From Sphingobacterium bambusae (GTDB lineage: Bacteria > Bacteroidota > Bacteroidia > Sphingobacteriales > Sphingobacteriaceae), in the NCBI RefSeq assembly GCF_033955345.1, contig NZ_CP138332.1, positions 4,898,001 to 4,962,000 of the forward strand: a stretch of 64,000 nt of DNA, written 5' to 3'. This document shows positions 26,449-34,621 of the stretch, one piece after another. How positions within the stretch are numbered: the first letter of the stretch is position 1; every line of letters begins with the position of its first letter. A program made the translations under genes and the position numbers. The notes under the pieces are model-generated. The model was not told the DNA's origin, made no database searches, and worked only from the letters and a program-made list of their open reading frames with translations.

Positions 26449-27510
26449 ATGAAAGAGCGCATCAGAAAACTAACGGTATTAGGAAGTTTTAATCAAGTAC
26501 TGGTATTCTTGGTTTTGCTCTTTGCTATTTTGCATTTTGCCAAAGCTTTTCTGATCCCGGTGTTGACGAGTGCATTGTTTGCTATGTTGCTTGTGCCAAT
26601 TTGCCATAAACTGGAAGCGTGGCGCATGAAACGCGGATGGGCAGCCGTGCTGGTGGTTTTGTTGACGCTTTTGTTAATTGTTGCTGTTCTTTACGTGCTG
26701 GTAAACGAGTTGGTAGGCTTAGCAAGCGATTTGGCGCTTATCGGTGACCGCGTTGCTGAGATGTTGGACAGTGGCTACGATTATGTAGCTGAACATTTCG
26801 ATATTTCGAAGGTGAAACAAAAAGAGTACCTGCAAAAGCAGGCGGCGCAGTGGTCGAGTTCGGCAGGGAAAGTGGTAGGAGGAGCGATTTTCTCGTTGGT
26901 GTCGGTACTAGGGAACCTATTGATTATTACAATTTACACCATTTTAATGTTGATTTATCGAGCACGGATAAAGCGCTTTGTCTTTGAATTGGTAAGCCGA
27001 CATGCGGGACAAAGCGAGCTCGGGCATGCCCGCAGTATTGTAGAAAAAATCACCAAAGTATCCAGTTTGTACGTTGGCGGTATTTTTCTCGTTGTGGCCA
27101 TCTTATCCATTATCTACTTCACGGGCTTGACGATTATCGGTGTGAAGAACGCCTTGTTTTTCGCTATTTTGGCAGCCCTGATTAATGTTATTCCTTACAT
27201 AGGATCTGTGGCGGGAGGAGCTATTGTTGTGCTTTACACGTTGGTGACGGGAGATACATTGACCATTCCGATTGTGGTGGCGCTGTTTTTTACCGCTGTG
27301 CAGCAACTTGATAGCTATGTGCTGACTCCTAAAATAACTGGTGGGCAGGTAAAGATCGGTCCGTTGTTTACGATTATGGTCTTGTTGCTGGGTGGAATGT
27401 TGTGGGGGGCTGCAGGAATGATCCTATTTATCCCTTTACTGGGAATCTTTAAGGTGATTTTTGATAATATCGAACGTTTAAAGCCGTATGGACATCTTAT
27501 TGGCGACTAA
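26449..27510 (+). CDS. AI-2E family (PerM/UPF0118) permease
   Basis: 353 residues with about eight hydrophobic helices, a central soluble part (about 95-140, DSGYDYVAEHFDISKVKQK) and the conserved C-terminal stretch (INVIPYIGSVAGGAIVVLY, QLDSYVLTPKITGGQVKIGP, GAAGMILFIPLLGI). The family covers proteins tied to AI-2 release, sodium/proton antiport or unknown transport; the name does not prove a role in quorum sensing. It runs into the convergent small membrane gene with a 4-nt overlap of the stop codons. Confidence 0.9.
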   Translation: MKERIRKLTVLGSFNQVLVFLVLLFAILHFAKAFLIPVLTSALFAMLLVPICHKLEAWRMKRGWAAVLVVLLTLLLIVAVLYVLVNELVGLASDLALIGDRVAEMLDSGYDYVAEHFDISKVKQKEYLQKQAAQWSSSAGKVVGGAIFSLVSVLGNLLIITIYTILMLIYRARIKRFVFELVSRHAGQSELGHARSIVEKITKVSSLYVGGIFLVVAILSIIYFTGLTIIGVKNALFFAILAALINVIPYIGSVAGGAIVVLYTLVTGDTLTIPIVVALFFTAVQQLDSYVLTPKITGGQVKIGPLFTIMVLLLGGMLWGAAGMILFIPLLGIFKVIFDNIERLKPYGHLIGD

Positions 27511-27773
27511 GACTCACTTTTTTCTCGTCGCTTGGCGGTTAAACTTCGGTATTTAAGAACGCATTTAAAGGCAAAATATCCTGTGGAAATTAAGATGAGT
27601 GCAATGCCCAATGCAATAGCTAGGTAATTTAAAGTGTTGGTCTTTAGCTTCGCCGCAAGGCCAATAAGCGTAAAGTGCATTCCTCCATAGAAAAATGCGA
27701 TCAACAATAAGACGCGCTGTATTACCTTCTTCTTCAATTTAAATAGCTCAATGTTCCTTAGACTTTTCCGCAA
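27507..27773 (-). CDS. Small two-helix membrane protein, paralogue 1
   Basis: 88 residues, two predicted membrane helices (about 18-38 and 48-68) and a basic, charged tail (KYRSLTAKRREKSES). It is clearly related to the 71-residue protein encoded just upstream: both share a K-rich start, (L/I)AFFYxG, a Gly-Leu pair, NY before the second helix, KC and a Y..LT.K end. I do not recognise the family. The stop overlaps that of the AI-2E permease gene. Confidence 0.65.
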   Translation of the reverse strand: MRKSLRNIELFKLKKKVIQRVLLLIAFFYGGMHFTLIGLAAKLKTNTLNYLAIALGIALILISTGYFAFKCVLKYRSLTAKRREKSES

Positions 27774-27978
27774 TGACCACGGCTGTAACCTGTTGCGCAG
27801 GTATTTCCGGTTAACGTATTATCGCCGATGAACCAAAGATATTACTTTAAGTTTTTCTTTCCAAGAAATAAAAACGATTCCGTGTAAACTGTTATAAAAA
27901 TGATACAACTCGTGAAACCGGCAGTTAAAATGCAGATTGTAGTGCTTATTATTGGTTTACATAAGGTTAGCCAGCGAT

Positions 27979-28194
27979 TTATCCCTGTTTGCTGGTTAAT
28001 ATCATATAGGTAATCACACATTTTGTGACGCAATAGGCCATCACTAATAGGATGAGTAATAGGCCAAAGAAAATAGACGAATAATTAAACAAACTGCTGC
28101 TAAACCTAGATTCTAAGCCCAGCCCCATCAAATTGAGTCCCGCGTAAAAAAAAGCGAATAATTTCACGAATTTTTGTACTAATTTCTTTTCCAT
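27979..28194 (-). CDS. Small two-helix membrane protein, paralogue 2
   Basis: 71 residues, two membrane helices (about 11-31 and 40-60). It aligns without large gaps to the 88-residue protein at 27507-27773 (KLFAFFYAGLNLMGLG, NYSSIFFGLLLILL, TKCVITYMILTSK). The duplication in tandem on the same strand suggests both are real genes and not chance frames. The ~205 nt between the two copies hold no convincing gene. Function unknown. Confidence 0.65.
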   Translation of the reverse strand: MEKKLVQKFVKLFAFFYAGLNLMGLGLESRFSSSLFNYSSIFFGLLLILLVMAYCVTKCVITYMILTSKQG

Positions 28195-28441
28195 CGTGTG
28201 CAGTTTATAATGTTATAAAAAACTATGCCTTAAACTTTCTTGTATCAAATTTACCTGACGGATGTGTTAGCTCTGTAGGTTTGTAATTGATACTGCTAAA
28301 GTATACGTTTTTTTAGTTGGCTACAAATCAAACTTATAATATGTAGATTTTCAATTACAGCTGATTTTGTATTGAACAATCTTAGGCTTAATTCGTTCAG
28401 CAATATATGTAATATTTAATGATTAATGAAAATAAAATATC

Positions 28442-28672
28442 ATGTGGAAAGAAGATAATAATATGCTCTATCGCCAGTTTTCATTCAAGGATTTTGGAGA
28501 AGCATTTGCCTTTATGGCTCGTGTGGCGTTGCTCGCCGAAAAGCATCAACATCACCCTACGTTGACAAACAGTTACAGTAAAGTAGAAATTTGGTTGACC
28601 ACGCATGACGCGGGTAACCGTGTTACGGAAAAGGATAGAGCGCTTGCAGCAGCTATTGATCAATTCGTTTAA
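28442..28672 (+). CDS. Pterin-4a-carbinolamine dehydratase
   Basis: 76 residues, the short form usual in Bacteroidota. It has the family start ([18 protein letters not shown]) and the active-site motif [20 protein letters not shown], followed by [16 protein letters not shown]. The enzyme dehydrates 4a-hydroxytetrahydrobiopterin during cofactor recycling for aromatic amino acid hydroxylases; a DNA-independent role is assumed. No hydroxylase gene is next to it. It stands alone between a 250-nt upstream spacer and the terminator of the opposite-strand ankyrin genes. Confidence 0.93.
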   Translation: MWKEDNNMLYRQFSFKDFGEAFAFMARVALLAEKHQHHPTLTNSYSKVEIWLTTHDAGNRVTEKDRALAAAIDQFV

Positions 28673-28701
28673 GGACGCTTTACACACTATAAAGCAAAAA
28701 A

Positions 28702-28734
28702 AAAGGTTTTCAAACGGGGAGAATGAAAACCTTT
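28702..28734 (-). terminator. Terminator on the minus strand behind the ankyrin genes
   Basis: AAAGGTTTTCA (28702-28712) and TGAAAACCTTT (28724-28734) form an 11-bp stem with an 11-nt loop. On the minus strand the stem is followed by a run of eight or more T, on the plus strand it is not, so it ends transcripts coming from the ankyrin operon. It could also fold in a plus-strand transcript. Confidence 0.65.
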
Positions 28735-28849
28735 AGCTAACCAATTATAAACCTAAATTATGATGATACAAATATAGTGTATTTTATACACTAAGTGCAA
28801 GTTTATTTTTATTTTTTTTTTCAATAACGTGGTTGTTGAGACGCTTTCA

Positions 28850-30187
28850 TTACGAAGCACTCAATACTTTTGCTTTTTCTTGGTCAAACTCGGATTGTGT
28901 CAAGATGCCTGCGTCCAATAGTTCTTTGAGATCGAGCAATGCTTTTTTCTTATCGATATTACCTGTAGTTGCCGTTACTTGTGTGGTATTTACAGTCCGT
29001 GTGCTACCCGCATGCGATCCATGTTTGATAAGGAGTGCAGTAATTTCATAGAATCCTTTGCTATTGGCATAGTCTATCGCTTTTTGCTCTTTAACGTTAA
29101 CGATGTGTGGATCAGCCTGCTGCTCCAAAAGATAGTTAACGATATCTTTTTTTCCATTGGCGGCGGCATAATGCAGGGCCGTGTTGCCTGACTCATCCTG
29201 TATATTGATAGCAGCACCGCGCTGTAGGAGCAATTGGACCATACTCAAATGGGCATTTTTAACGGCCAAATGCAACAAACTTTCCCCGCCTTGTGCTTGC
29301 TGTGGCTGCAGATTGAGCTGGGCATCGATGCTCAAGTTGCTATTAGTTTCTACCCAGTCGAGGTAGCCATAGAGATATTGTTCGTTTCCGTTTACGGGAC
29401 GGCTGTAGTTGACATCAAGTCCTTTTTCCAAAAGAAGTTGTATCACATCTTTCTGATTGTGTGCGCAGGCATACCAGATCGGGGATAGTCCATCCTTGTT
29501 GTTGCCATAGATATCGGCACCGTGTTCGATCAATTTAAAGATCATTGCTTTGTTTCCTTGATAGCAGGCCACTAAAAGTGGGCGTTCTTCTTGGTGGTTA
29601 CTGTGGTCCACGGATGCGCCATATTCCAAAAGCAAGTCGGTCAGGAGGGCATTTTTGTTAACCACGGCAAGTAGGAGGGCGGTATTTCCCTGTTTATCGG
29701 TATGATCCACCGTTGCGCCGACCTCTAAAAGCTTGCGTGCTAAGGCCGTGTGTCGCGCTGATGCGGCAAGCAGCAGTGCTGTTTGCGCTAGGTTGTTCTC
29801 GCCATTGACATCCATCCTCGCATCGATCAACGGTTGCAGCAATTCCAGTTGGCCGGTTTGTGCCATCACATGCAGCAAGCTGTTGCCCTGAAGGTCATTG
29901 ATGTTGGCGTTAGCACCTTGCTCCAAGAGAAAGAGGAACGTTTGTTTTTGCTTTTGTAAGGCAGCAAAGTAAAGGGGCGTTTCGCCCTGATGATCCTCGT
30001 AGTCTAGCGTGGCACCAGCATTCACCAAGGTTTTTACTAAATCGAGATAACCTCGATGAGCAGCATAATGGAGTGCTGTTCTTCCTTTTTCATCGGTATA
30101 CTGCACATCAACCTCGTTGTTTTGCAGCAGTAGCTCCGCTATTTTCCGTTTGCCGTTTTCGCAGGCAATAATAAATGACATCGACAT
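28850..30187 (-). CDS. Ankyrin-repeat protein with C-terminal SHOCT-like tail
   Basis: 445 residues, no signal peptide. About eleven ankyrin repeats (TALHYAAHRGYLDLVKTLVN, TPLYFAALQKQKQTFLFLLE and so on) fill residues 5-395, with one longer insertion near 255-290. The last ~35 residues (KALLDLKELLDAGILTQSEF) match the short SHOCT domain, a C-terminal oligomerisation-type helix pair often attached to unrelated domains. Probably a cytoplasmic protein-protein interaction scaffold. It follows the second ankyrin gene by 4 nt, so both are made together. Confidence 0.9.
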   Translation of the reverse strand: MSMSFIIACENGKRKIAELLLQNNEVDVQYTDEKGRTALHYAAHRGYLDLVKTLVNAGATLDYEDHQGETPLYFAALQKQKQTFLFLLEQGANANINDLQGNSLLHVMAQTGQLELLQPLIDARMDVNGENNLAQTALLLAASARHTALARKLLEVGATVDHTDKQGNTALLLAVVNKNALLTDLLLEYGASVDHSNHQEERPLLVACYQGNKAMIFKLIEHGADIYGNNKDGLSPIWYACAHNQKDVIQLLLEKGLDVNYSRPVNGNEQYLYGYLDWVETNSNLSIDAQLNLQPQQAQGGESLLHLAVKNAHLSMVQLLLQRGAAINIQDESGNTALHYAAANGKKDIVNYLLEQQADPHIVNVKEQKAIDYANSKGFYEITALLIKHGSHAGSTRTVNTTQVTATTGNIDKKKALLDLKELLDAGILTQSEFDQEKAKVLSAS

Positions 30188-30191
30188 CTTG

Positions 30192-31379
30192 TTAATTTTG
30201 CTGGGTAAGTAGTAGCTCTACGGTTTTCACTTTCAGATTATCATTAGAAGCAAGTTGGAGTGCACTTTCCTCTTTATTGTTTACCAATGTCGGATCAGCA
30301 CCAGCCTCCAATAGCATTTTCACTTTGCGGTAGATGTTTTTAGCCACTTTTTGATCATAGTTGCAATCTATCGCGCATACGTAATGAAGAAGCGTATTTC
30401 CCTGTTCGTCTGTTTCGTTGACATCGGTAGAACTGCTTTTCAATGCCTCTTCCAGTACGATCGGATCTTTTACGACTACCCATTGCCATCCGGACTTAGG
30501 AACACTGTAATAGGGGCTCGTGCTGTTGAGGTCGGCACCGTCGGCTAAAAGCTGTACCAACAGCTCTGGGTTTGTCTCGTAGCTCGCTGTCAACATGCGT
30601 AGATATTCGTGAAACGCACCGACGCCTTGCTTATTACGTTGTTCAAAATCTATGGGCTCATAAGTAGCAAGCTGTCGGTAGAGCTTCACATCCAGTTTGT
30701 GGGCTAATGCGTAGAAGTAGGCCGAGTTGCCTTCAGCGTCCTGTTCGTTGGGGCTGGCTCCTTCTTGCAGCAATCGATCGAGCAACTGGGGTTTATTGTT
30801 TTCAATGGCCATGTGTAGTGCCGTCTTTTTAACCACATTTGTTGCATTGACGTCAATACCTTCTGCGAGCAGCAGGTCTAAATAGGCTAATTGCCGCTCG
30901 ATCGCTGTTCGGCTGTAGCGTGTTAGCTTATGGATAAGCGTTTCGTCTGCATTGTTACGCACGTTGCTGTCTAAGCCGGCCTCAAATAGTGTTTTTATAA
31001 TGTCGGGATGTGCTCCAAGTTCAATTGCATAGCTGAGCAGCGTCTCACCCTCCACTTCATCCTGCACATTGTCGGCGGCGGAAAGCAATTGGCTTAACAT
31101 GGAAAGCAGGGCTTCATCGGGTTCGTTAACGCGAAAGATGTCTGCGTAAATACTGTCGGAAAAGCGATCAAATTCGTAAATATCATTGGGGACAAAGCCT
31201 TTCTTTGAAAGCGCGAGCAGTAAATCATACTGTTTATGGCGTATCAGCTGATCGAAAATACGACCTAGGGCGTAAATACCTAAGTTGGGAGGAATGCCCT
31301 CGCCATTTTCCAATAATTGTGTGGCCATTTCGAAGTCTCGTTGATCGAGGGCCTGCATGAATGCGGTTTTTTCTGTCAT
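30192..31379 (-). CDS. Ankyrin-repeat protein, degenerate repeats
   Basis: 395 residues. The N-terminal ~100 residues (AFMQALDQRDFEMATQLLEN) have degenerate repeats, then more regular ankyrin repeats occur (ETLLSYAIELGAHPDIIKTL, TALHMAIENNKPQLLDRLLQ, TLLHYVCAIDCN with a spacer, SALQLASNDNLKVKTVELLL). No signal or membrane segment. It is the first gene of a two-gene operon with the SHOCT-tailed ankyrin protein. Paired ankyrin proteins sometimes serve as immunity or catalase-associated factors elsewhere, but no toxin or catalase is adjacent here. Confidence 0.88.
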   Translation of the reverse strand: MTEKTAFMQALDQRDFEMATQLLENGEGIPPNLGIYALGRIFDQLIRHKQYDLLLALSKKGFVPNDIYEFDRFSDSIYADIFRVNEPDEALLSMLSQLLSAADNVQDEVEGETLLSYAIELGAHPDIIKTLFEAGLDSNVRNNADETLIHKLTRYSRTAIERQLAYLDLLLAEGIDVNATNVVKKTALHMAIENNKPQLLDRLLQEGASPNEQDAEGNSAYFYALAHKLDVKLYRQLATYEPIDFEQRNKQGVGAFHEYLRMLTASYETNPELLVQLLADGADLNSTSPYYSVPKSGWQWVVVKDPIVLEEALKSSSTDVNETDEQGNTLLHYVCAIDCNYDQKVAKNIYRKVKMLLEAGADPTLVNNKEESALQLASNDNLKVKTVELLLTQQN

Positions 31380-31552
31380 ATACTAAAAACGTTCTTTGGT
31401 GGAGCTTCCGTATGTTGTCTTGTGAAAACAAGGTTGATGCTGACTTGTCACAAGGAAGGTGCCAAAGTCTTGAATTATTATGTCCTTAACAGGATTTTGA
31501 TAAGTTAAGGACATTTGTTTGCGGTCAATGGATCGTTTTTCGGAGTTATCGT

Positions 31553-31560
31553 TATATTTG
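31553..31560 (+). promoter_or_regulatory. -7 box (TATATTTG) inside the apparent N-terminus of the AraC gene
   Basis: A consensus TAnnTTTG box lies 15 nt before ATG 31576. It falls inside the longer open frame that begins at a TTG at 31519, and so supports the internal ATG as the true start. Confidence 0.5.
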
Positions 31561-31575
31561 AATTTTACAATTCGG

Positions 31576-32520
31576 ATGATGAAAGAACCTCAAGTTACCA
31601 GTATAGACGATTTTTACAGGGAAGCCTCTTCTTTTCTGAAAAAAGAGGTGGAGGAACTGTTGCCCCTTGGGATACAAAAAGACATCGGACATTTCAATGT
31701 TTTCGATATCTTCCAAACGATACAGGATGCTAAGCGCAACAAAACGATGCCCTACAACCGTCGTACCTATTATAAGATCAGCCTTATCCGCGGACAAAAT
31801 CGTGCGGAGTATGCCGATCGTGTGGTACAGGTAAAACGAAACGGTTTACTATTTGCCACACCCAAGATTCCCTACCGCTGGATTCCCGAAGCAGAAGAGC
31901 AGGGCGGCAGTTTTTGCGTGTTCACCGCAGATTTTATGCACAAGAACAAATCGGGACTAGACCTCGAAACGCTTCCGCTGCTGCAGCCCGGTGGCTATCC
32001 CATATTTGAACTTTCTGATGAGGAAGCACAGGAGGTGTCACTATTGTTCAGTAAGATAAAAAAGGAGATCAATGGTGATTATCTCTATAAATACGATTTG
32101 CTTCGCAACTACGTGAATGAGCTGCTGCACTATGGACAGAAATTGCAACCTGCTGCTTGGAGCAGTCCAAAGATGGATAGTGGCGCGCGCGTGTTAGCTC
32201 TGTTTATCGAGCTGCTCGAAAGGCAGTTTCCCGTTGAGTCTATTTCGCAGCGGCTGCTTTTGCGTTCAGCTAAAGACTATGCAGATCGTCTTTCCATACA
32301 TGTGAACCATTTAAACAAGGTACTGAAGGAAAAAACGGGATTTACGACCACGCAAGTCATTGCGCGACGAGTGATTAACGAGGGCAAGATTTTGTTGAAA
32401 CAAACCGGATGGAATATTTCCGAGATTGCCTTTGCACTGGGTTTTGAAGAGGTTGCCCATTTCTCTAATGCTTTTAAGAAATATACCCTCATGTCTCCGC
32501 AAGCCTTTCGATCATCATGA
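31576..32520 (+). CDS. AraC-family transcriptional regulator
   Basis: 314 residues from ATG 31576 (MMKEPQVTSIDDFY); the frame is open to a TTG at 31519, but a promoter-like box lies in between. The N-terminal ~190 residues are a cupin-like sensing region (RRTYYKISLIRGQNRAEYAD, GGSFCVFTADFMH). The C-terminal ~100 residues are the AraC DNA-binding domain (SAKDYADRLSIHVNHLNKVL, NISEIAFALGFEEVAHFSNA, MSPQAFR). The SDR gene follows on the same strand after 87 nt with its own promoter and inverted repeat, and is its likely target. Confidence 0.9.
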   Translation: MMKEPQVTSIDDFYREASSFLKKEVEELLPLGIQKDIGHFNVFDIFQTIQDAKRNKTMPYNRRTYYKISLIRGQNRAEYADRVVQVKRNGLLFATPKIPYRWIPEAEEQGGSFCVFTADFMHKNKSGLDLETLPLLQPGGYPIFELSDEEAQEVSLLFSKIKKEINGDYLYKYDLLRNYVNELLHYGQKLQPAAWSSPKMDSGARVLALFIELLERQFPVESISQRLLLRSAKDYADRLSIHVNHLNKVLKEKTGFTTTQVIARRVINEGKILLKQTGWNISEIAFALGFEEVAHFSNAFKKYTLMSPQAFRSS

Positions 32521-32554
32521 TGATTTGAATTTTGCAAAGGAAGCTTTGATGACT

Positions 32555-32588
32555 GCAAGTCCGGAGAACCACTTGCTGCGTAATTTTG
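32555..32588 (+). promoter_or_regulatory. Candidate operator plus -7 box of the SDR gene
   Basis: GCAAGT-N10-ACTTGC (32555-32576) lies 4 nt upstream of TAATTTTG (32581-32588), which matches TAnnTTTG. The SDR ATG follows 19 nt later. The geometry resembles the inverted repeat upstream of the ABC exporter in this window. Confidence 0.5.
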
Positions 32589-32607
32589 TTTTATAAATAT
32601 CGAAAAG

Positions 32608-33369
32608 ATGAAAACAGCAAAATTAGCACTTATCACAGGCGGAAGCCGCGGCTTGGGCCGCGACATGGCCTTGAATTTAGCGAAAGAAGGTAAAGATGTG
32701 GTTTTTACCTATCACAGCGACGAACAGAAGGCTTTGGCTACGGCCAAGGAGATTGAAGAACTGGGACAGCGCGCCTACGTTTTTCAGTTGGATACACGTG
32801 ATGTCAAGCAGTTTGACGGCTTTATTGCGCAACTGATGCAACGTTTACAAGAGGACGGACGCGAGCAAAAGATCGATTTTCTGATCAACAATGCGGGTAC
32901 AGCACTGTACGCCGGCTTCCTAGATACGACGGAAGAGCAGATCGACGAGATGTTCTTGATCCATTACAAAGCGGTGTTTTTCTTGACACAGAAATTGGTG
33001 CCTTATCTACAGGATGCCGGGCGTATCATCAATATATCTTCAGGCTTGGCACGCTTCTCTTTCCCGGGAAGCTCGGGCTATGCGTCTATGAAAGGCGCCG
33101 TAGAGGTGTTAACGCGTTACTTGGCGAAAGAGCTTGGGGCACGTAAAATAGCGGTCAACGTGGTGGCGCCGGGCGCTATAGAAACAGATTTTGGTGGCGG
33201 CAGAACGCGCGATGACGCAACGATCAATGCCAACATCGCCGCAGCAACAGCCTTGGGCCGTGTAGGCCTTCCCGAAGATATTGGGGCTATCGTTGCATTC
33301 CTCTGCTCCGAAGGCGCCGGCTGGATAAACGGCCAGCGTATCGAAGTGTCTGGCGGCATGCTGTTATAA
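32608..33369 (+). CDS. SDR-family NAD(P)-dependent oxidoreductase
   Basis: 253 residues, classical short-chain dehydrogenase. Cofactor motif TGGSRGLGRD (residues 11-20), NNAG motif (near 94), catalytic Ser in INISSGLA and the YxxxK pair in GYASMKGA, ending with IEVSGGMLL. The closest general type is 3-oxoacyl-ACP-reductase-like; an insertion after the Rossmann start (MQRLQEDGREQKID) is a mild deviation. The substrate cannot be predicted. Likely controlled by the AraC regulator upstream. Confidence 0.92.
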   Translation: MKTAKLALITGGSRGLGRDMALNLAKEGKDVVFTYHSDEQKALATAKEIEELGQRAYVFQLDTRDVKQFDGFIAQLMQRLQEDGREQKIDFLINNAGTALYAGFLDTTEEQIDEMFLIHYKAVFFLTQKLVPYLQDAGRIINISSGLARFSFPGSSGYASMKGAVEVLTRYLAKELGARKIAVNVVAPGAIETDFGGGRTRDDATINANIAAATALGRVGLPEDIGAIVAFLCSEGAGWINGQRIEVSGGMLL

Positions 33370-33379
33370 GTCGTAAATC

Positions 33380-33429
33380 CCCAACAAAAACGGCCTAGCT
33401 CCAAAGGAAGCTAGGCCGTTTTTGTTGGG
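33380..33429. terminator. Bidirectional terminator between SDR and OsmC genes
   Basis: A perfect 21-bp inverted repeat (33380-33400 with 33409-33429, 8-nt loop) lies between convergent genes, with A and T runs inside the stem base. Confidence 0.9.
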
Positions 33430-33435
33430 ACAAGT

Positions 33436-33849
33436 TTAAGGTTCCAATGTCGCGCTCAAGGTAATTGCAAAACTGAATGCACCACTTACGGGGCAATTTT
33501 CCTTTGCTCCTTTAGCGATTTCCTGAAACTGATCATCGGCTATACCAGGAACTTTAGCGTTTAAGGTCAATGCTGATTCAACGATTTTTCCATTATCTAG
33601 TGAAATGACCGATGTTGTTTCCAGCTTTTCCGGTGTGAAGCCTGCTTCAGTGAGATCCAAGCTTAACTTCATGGTGAAGCATCCGGCATGTGCCGCAGCC
33701 AGTAATTCTTCCGGATTGGTGCCTATACCATCCGCAAATCGGCTGTTAAATGAATATTGTGTTTCGTTCAATACCGTACTTTGGGTAGTCAAATGTCCTT
33801 GTCCCTCTTTAATAGTGCCGTTCCAAACGGCGGTTGCTTTGCGTTTCAT
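33436..33849 (-). CDS. OsmC-family peroxiredoxin
   Basis: 137 residues from ATG 33849 (MKRKATAVWNGTIKEG); the upstream extension of ten codons is A/T-rich leader. Conserved OsmC features: NPEELLAAAHAGCFTMKLSL with the first Cys, and ENCPVSGAFSFAITL with the second Cys, which form the redox pair. OsmC proteins reduce organic hydroperoxides in the cytoplasm. Convergent with the SDR gene across a shared terminator. Confidence 0.94.
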   Translation of the reverse strand: MKRKATAVWNGTIKEGQGHLTTQSTVLNETQYSFNSRFADGIGTNPEELLAAAHAGCFTMKLSLDLTEAGFTPEKLETTSVISLDNGKIVESALTLNAKVPGIADDQFQEIAKGAKENCPVSGAFSFAITLSATLEP

Positions 33850-34006
33850 ATGCTTTTTATTGATGTATTGGAATAACAACCGTAATTGAAAATAGTGTGC
33901 ATTTTCATAAAAACGTGACGATTGGCTGATAAAGTAGGGTCAATAAACGGCTGTAGACGCTATTGTTTCCACGCATTAACAATTTTATGCCTATTTTTAG
34001 AGTAAA

Positions 34007-34030
34007 TAAGATAGCCTAACGTCTATCTTA
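34007..34030 (+). promoter_or_regulatory. Perfect inverted repeat abutting the start codon of the stress sigma gene
   Basis: TAAGATAG-N8-CTATCTTA (34007-34014 with 34023-34030) ends 2 nt before ATG 34033. A TATTTTTA sequence at 33992-33999 is close to the -7 consensus and would start transcription near 34005, making the leader little more than this hairpin. It may act as an operator or as a translation-blocking RNA fold. Confidence 0.6.
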
Positions 34031-34032
34031 CC

Positions 34033-34608
34033 ATGGACATTCCACAGCATTTAGAGATGGCGCAGAAAAACTCCAAATCCGTAACAGATTTGATAAAAAC
34101 CTATAGTGGTCAGCTCTTGCGTTTTGTGAAAGGAAGAGTGAAGAGAGATGAAGATGCCGAAGACATCCTACAGGAGGTTTGGTTTCAGTTTAGCCGCCTG
34201 ACCAATATCGATGAGTTGGAAAATGTAGGTGCTTGGTTGTATCGCGTCACACGTAACAAGATCACAGACAGTTATCGCAAAAGCAAGACTGAGGCGCTCG
34301 ACGAAATGGTGGAGGATGGCGAGGAAGGGGAATTTCCCATTCGGCAGCTATTGCTTGCCGATGATTCGCAGGATCCAGAGCTGAAGATGTTTAAGGATAT
34401 CTTTTGGGACGAGTTGATGAAGGCACTGGACGAACTGCCCGAGAAGCAGCGGAAAGTCTTTCTGCTGAACGAGATGGAAGACAAAACCTTGCAAGAAATT
34501 GCTGATATGGAAGGCGAGAAGCTGAAGACCATCATTAGCCGCAAAGGCTACGCGGTGAAGCACTTGCGTTTGCGTTTGAAAAGTTTATATGACGAATTAA
34601 AATATTAG
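34033..34608 (+). CDS. ECF RNA polymerase sigma factor of a stress operon
   Basis: 191 residues. Region 2 (LLRFVKGRVKRDEDAEDILQ, EVWFQFSRL, NVGAWLYRVTRNKITDSYRK) and region 4 (DELPEKQRKVFLLNEMEDKT, LQEIADMEGEKLKTIISRKG) are both present, with an acidic linker (EMVEDGEEGEF). No anti-sigma factor of FecR or zinc type is adjacent; the next gene encodes a small membrane protein 13 nt away that could fill that role. Further downstream is an Hsp20 gene, which suggests heat or envelope stress control. Confidence 0.93.
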   Translation: MDIPQHLEMAQKNSKSVTDLIKTYSGQLLRFVKGRVKRDEDAEDILQEVWFQFSRLTNIDELENVGAWLYRVTRNKITDSYRKSKTEALDEMVEDGEEGEFPIRQLLLADDSQDPELKMFKDIFWDELMKALDELPEKQRKVFLLNEMEDKTLQEIADMEGEKLKTIISRKGYAVKHLRLRLKSLYDELKY

Positions 34609-34621
34609 GAGATATACGATT

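Noticed and set aside
26449-27510. AI-2E family permease as evidence of quorum sensing
   Set aside because: The family name is historical and most members have other or unknown roles; no luxS or lsr genes are nearby.
27842-28033. 63-residue minus-strand open frame between the two small membrane genes
   Set aside because: It overlaps the end of the 71-residue paralogue in another frame, has no similarity to either copy, and its hydrophobic part is explained by the A/T-rich sequence.
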